Assembly: GCA_025450035.1 (NCBI GenBank)
Contig: JANWIF010000021.1
Span: 1-53,979, forward strand
DNA: 53,979 bases
Source: Gemmatimonadaceae bacterium
GTDB lineage: Bacteria; Gemmatimonadota; Gemmatimonadetes; Gemmatimonadales; Gemmatimonadaceae
Reading direction: 5' to 3'
The position numbers and the translations under genes are program-made. The notes under the pieces were generated by a model, which saw only the letters and a program-made list of their open reading frames with translations, had not been told where the DNA came from and made no database searches. This document shows, in pieces, positions 52,019 to 53,979 of this stretch; within the stretch, counting starts at the first letter, position 1, and every line of letters begins with the position of its first letter.

Positions 52019-52726
52019 GTGGACACGCGCCTCTTGCTGCGACAGATGCCGCTCTTCGCCAAGTTCGGCGACGAACCGCTGGGGCGGCTCGCCACGCGCA
52101 GTATCGCGCGCACGTATCCAGCGGGCCACGTACTGTTCACGACCGGAGAGCAGTGCCGTGGATTGTACATCGTGGAGACCGGACGCGTGCGGATCTATCG
52201 GACCAGCCCATCGGGCCGCGAGCAGGTGCTGCACACCGAGGGGCCTGGCCATCCCGTCGCCGAGCTTCCGCTGTTCGACGGCGGCGCGTATCCAGCGTCC
52301 GCGGTCACCGACGTCGAGTCCCGCCTCGTGTTCGTGCCGCGCGCGGAGTTCGAGGCGCTGTATCGCGACAACCCCGACGTGGCCGACGCGATCATCCATG
52401 AGTTAGGCCAACGCCTGCGGCACCTGGTCCACCTCACCGAAACGCTCGCCTTTCGCGATGTGGCCGCACGACTTGCGCTCTTTCTCGCGGACTACGCCGA
52501 TCGGCACGGCGAACAGACGTCCGGCGGCACGGAAATCCTCCTCGACCGCACCCGCGAGGAGATTTCCTTCGAGTTGGGCACGGCGCGCGAATCGGTGTCG
52601 CGGGCGTTGAAGCAGCTCAAGGAGAGAGGTATCATCGAGCCGATGCCGGGTCGCCGCCTGCGCATTCCCGACGTGGCAAAATTGCGGACCTTGGGGCGGC
52701 CGGGGGAACGGGCGCATTACGAGTAA
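52019..52726 (+). CDS. Crp/Fnr-family transcription regulator
   Basis: A 235-residue regulator. The cyclic-nucleotide-binding fold (about 5-130) has LLLRQMPLFAKFGDEPL, YPAGHVLFTTGEQCRGLYIVETGRVRIYRTSPSGREQVLHTEGPGHPVAELPLFDGG. The dimer helix (LRHLVHLTETLAFRDVAARLALFLADYA) leads to a winged helix with recognition segment TREEISFELGTARESVSRALKQLKERGII. No N-terminal Cys cluster for a Fnr-type Fe-S centre is visible. A TTG at 51986 opens the same frame, but GTG 52019 with AGGAG ten bases before it fits the family start better. It is divergent from the MIP18-type gene and may control it. Confidence 0.9.
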   Translation: MDTRLLLRQMPLFAKFGDEPLGRLATRSIARTYPAGHVLFTTGEQCRGLYIVETGRVRIYRTSPSGREQVLHTEGPGHPVAELPLFDGGAYPASAVTDVESRLVFVPRAEFEALYRDNPDVADAIIHELGQRLRHLVHLTETLAFRDVAARLALFLADYADRHGEQTSGGTEILLDRTREEISFELGTARESVSRALKQLKERGIIEPMPGRRLRIPDVAKLRTLGRPGERAHYE

Positions 52727-52730
52727 GCAG

Positions 52731-52880
52731 GGGAGAGGGAAGACGGAGAGGGAAGAGGTAAGAGGGGAGAGGTAAGAGGGGAAGAACATCTGCGGCTGTC
52801 CCTGGCGCCGTCCGCCGCCGCTAGTCTCTACTATCCCTCTTAACCTCTTCCCTCTTCCCTCGTCCTTCTTCCTTCGCTGC
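52731..52880. repeat. Purine/pyrimidine heptad arrays forming a long imperfect inverted repeat
   Basis: The left arm (52731-52785) divides into heptamers GGGAGAG, GGAAGAC, GGAGAGG, GAAGAGG, TAAGAGG, GGAGAGG, TAAGAGG. The right arm (about 52832-52880) divides into CCCTCTT, AACCTCT, TCCCTCT, TCCCTCG, TCCTTCT, TCCTTCG. The arms are near-complementary over about 20 bases (52748-52767 against 52834-52854, one-base indel) and flank a GC-rich centre of about 65 bases. It could fold into a long hairpin between the Crp-type and Mrp genes, and may also end transcription. Confidence 0.65.
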
Positions 52881-52957
52881 TCTCCGCCTGCGACAACCGT
52901 CACGCCGCGCGGCCGCGACGGCGGCGATCCTCCGGGATCCCCTATCGGAGGAGCGTC

Positions 52958-53979
52958 GTGGGCGAGCCCGCCGAAAGTACTGCTCAGGCGGAGTTGACGC
53001 CGGAGGTCGTATCGCGCGCCTTGCGCGGGGTGCGATACCCGGGCTTGAGCCGCGACCTGGTGTCGTTCGGGATGGTGGAGCACGTGAGCGTGTGCGACGG
53101 GCGCGTGAAGGTGCGTCTGGCGATTCGCACGAACGACGCGGGCATGTCTGCCAAGCTCGAGGCGAGTATCGCCGGCGTGCTGCGGCCGTTGGGCGCGCGC
53201 AGCGTGGCGGTAGAGATCGTGTCGCCCGCCACGGCGGCTCCGCACCCGACCGCGCGCGGGACGCCCGACCCATGGGCGGATCGGGTGCGACTGGCGAGCG
53301 TCCACCACGTGGTCGCGGTGGGCGCGGGCAAAGGCGGCGTGGGCAAGAGCACCGTGGCGGTGAATCTCGCCCTGGCAATGGCCCGCGACGGGATGCGGGC
53401 GGCGCTGCTCGATGCGGACATCTACGGACCGAGCCTGCCCATTCTGTTAGGCATAGAAGATGGCGCCCAGCGCGTGCGGGTGACGCCCGAGAAGCACATC
53501 ATTCCGCTGCAGGCGCACGGTGTGCCGATGATCAGCTTCGGCTTCTTCCTGGGCGAAGGGTCGCCGGCGATCTGGCGCGGGCCGATGGTGTCGAAGGCGG
53601 TCAAGCAGTTCGCGCGCGGCGTCGCGTGGCCCGAGTTGGACGTGCTCGTGGTGGATCTTCCACCGGGCACGGGCGACATCCCGCTCAGTCTCGCGCAATC
53701 GGTCGTGCTCGCGGGGGCGATCATCGTCACCCAGCCGCCGCGCGTGGCGGCCGCGGAAGCGCGCAAGGCGGCGGCGATGTTCCGCGCGCTCGATGTGCCT
53801 CTGTTAGGCATCGTGGAGAACATGAGCGGGCCGTGCGGGCGCGGCGCGGGCCGCACGGTGGCAAGCGAGCTGGGCACGACATTCTTAGGCGAAGTGCCGT
53901 TCGATGCCGTGCTCGTGGCCGAAGGCGATGGCGGCGTGCCGACCTTGGTCGAGCGTCCGGTCAGCGCGGCGTGCGTTGC
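52958..53979 (+). CDS. Mrp/ApbC-type Fe-S carrier ATPase, 3' end cut off
   Basis: 340 codons are visible before the window ends. Residues 1-85 form a DUF59/MIP18-type domain (GVRYPGLSRDLVSFGMVEHVSVCDGRVKV). The MinD-like ATPase follows: deviant Walker A GKGGVGKST (about 129-137), LLDADIYGPSLPILLG, the IWRGPMVSKAVKQF block and VVDLPPGTGDIPLSLAQ. At VENMSGPCGRGAGRTVASELG the usual stretch with a CPxC pair between ENMS and G-rich loop is shortened and only one Cys remains. That Cys pair normally holds the bridging cluster, so the carrier role may be altered. GTG 52958 has GGAGGAG upstream. Confidence 0.92.
   Translation, partial: MGEPAESTAQAELTPEVVSRALRGVRYPGLSRDLVSFGMVEHVSVCDGRVKVRLAIRTNDAGMSAKLEASIAGVLRPLGARSVAVEIVSPATAAPHPTARGTPDPWADRVRLASVHHVVAVGAGKGGVGKSTVAVNLALAMARDGMRAALLDADIYGPSLPILLGIEDGAQRVRVTPEKHIIPLQAHGVPMISFGFFLGEGSPAIWRGPMVSKAVKQFARGVAWPELDVLVVDLPPGTGDIPLSLAQSVVLAGAIIVTQPPRVAAAEARKAAAMFRALDVPLLGIVENMSGPCGRGAGRTVASELGTTFLGEVPFDAVLVAEGDGGVPTLVERPVSAACV

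Overview
The window looks like chromosome from a very GC-rich, diderm, heterotrophic bacterium. My best guess is a member of the Gemmatimonadota. This is inferred from gene content (secreted S46, S9 and M14 peptidases, MacB/ADOP-type ABC systems, TonB-dependent receptor, PQQ-type propeller protein, many GTG starts, beta-barrel proteins), not from a marker gene. I see no rRNA, tRNA, CRISPR array, transposase or phage gene.

Layout. 1-1833: a divergent pair, serine-glyoxylate aminotransferase (cut by the window edge) and glycerate 2-kinase. 2014-4201: the aguB/aguA pair, which turns agmatine into putrescine. 4158-6093 (minus): phosphoribosyltransferase, alpha/beta hydrolase and a small beta-barrel protein. 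6126-10908 (minus): a tightly overlapping block with a fused double permease, an ABC ATPase with an AAA-associated C-terminus, a DUF190 protein, peptidase E and the CrcB fluoride channel. 10986-15224: S46 peptidase, NlpC/P60 peptidase and a CapA-like protein. 15457-21508: periplasmic adaptor, MacB-type ATPase, terminator, remnant of an ADOP permease, second ATPase, then a sigma-54 activator and its histidine kinase. A GDPD phosphodiesterase follows. 22724-26096: a repeat-rich DUF4384 exported protein, a Yip1-family membrane protein and a beta-barrel protein. 26261-30238: a large M14-type exoprotein and a sugar-nucleotide-type SDR. 30646-33439: pseudo-receiver, zinc-ribbon membrane protein and MFS carrier. 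33554-40631: S9 peptidase, a GGDEF/EAL protein, a creatininase-family amidohydrolase and a PF04185 phosphoesterase. 40859-44107: ECF sigma factor, anti-sigma factor and TonB-dependent receptor. 44303-46382: two convergent secreted phosphatases. 46619-50048: a complete MacB permease/adaptor/ATPase operon. 50072-53979: PQQ-like propeller, MIP18-type Fe-S factor, Crp/Fnr regulator and an Mrp/ApbC ATPase cut by the window end.

Two patterns run across gene boundaries. The heptamer GTTAGGC (or its complement GCCTAAC) occurs about 53 times by hand count, roughly eight to ten times what base composition predicts, and in plus-strand genes it is nearly always read as TTA GGC (Leu-Gly). Separately, five intergenic tracts are made of degenerate tandem repeats with a 7-bp period, each with its own sequence, and each lies just upstream of a gene start. 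These two observations, the permease-less ABC cluster, the ECF sigma gene without a normal start codon and the Mrp protein without its CxxC motif are the most unusual things here. All counts are by eye.
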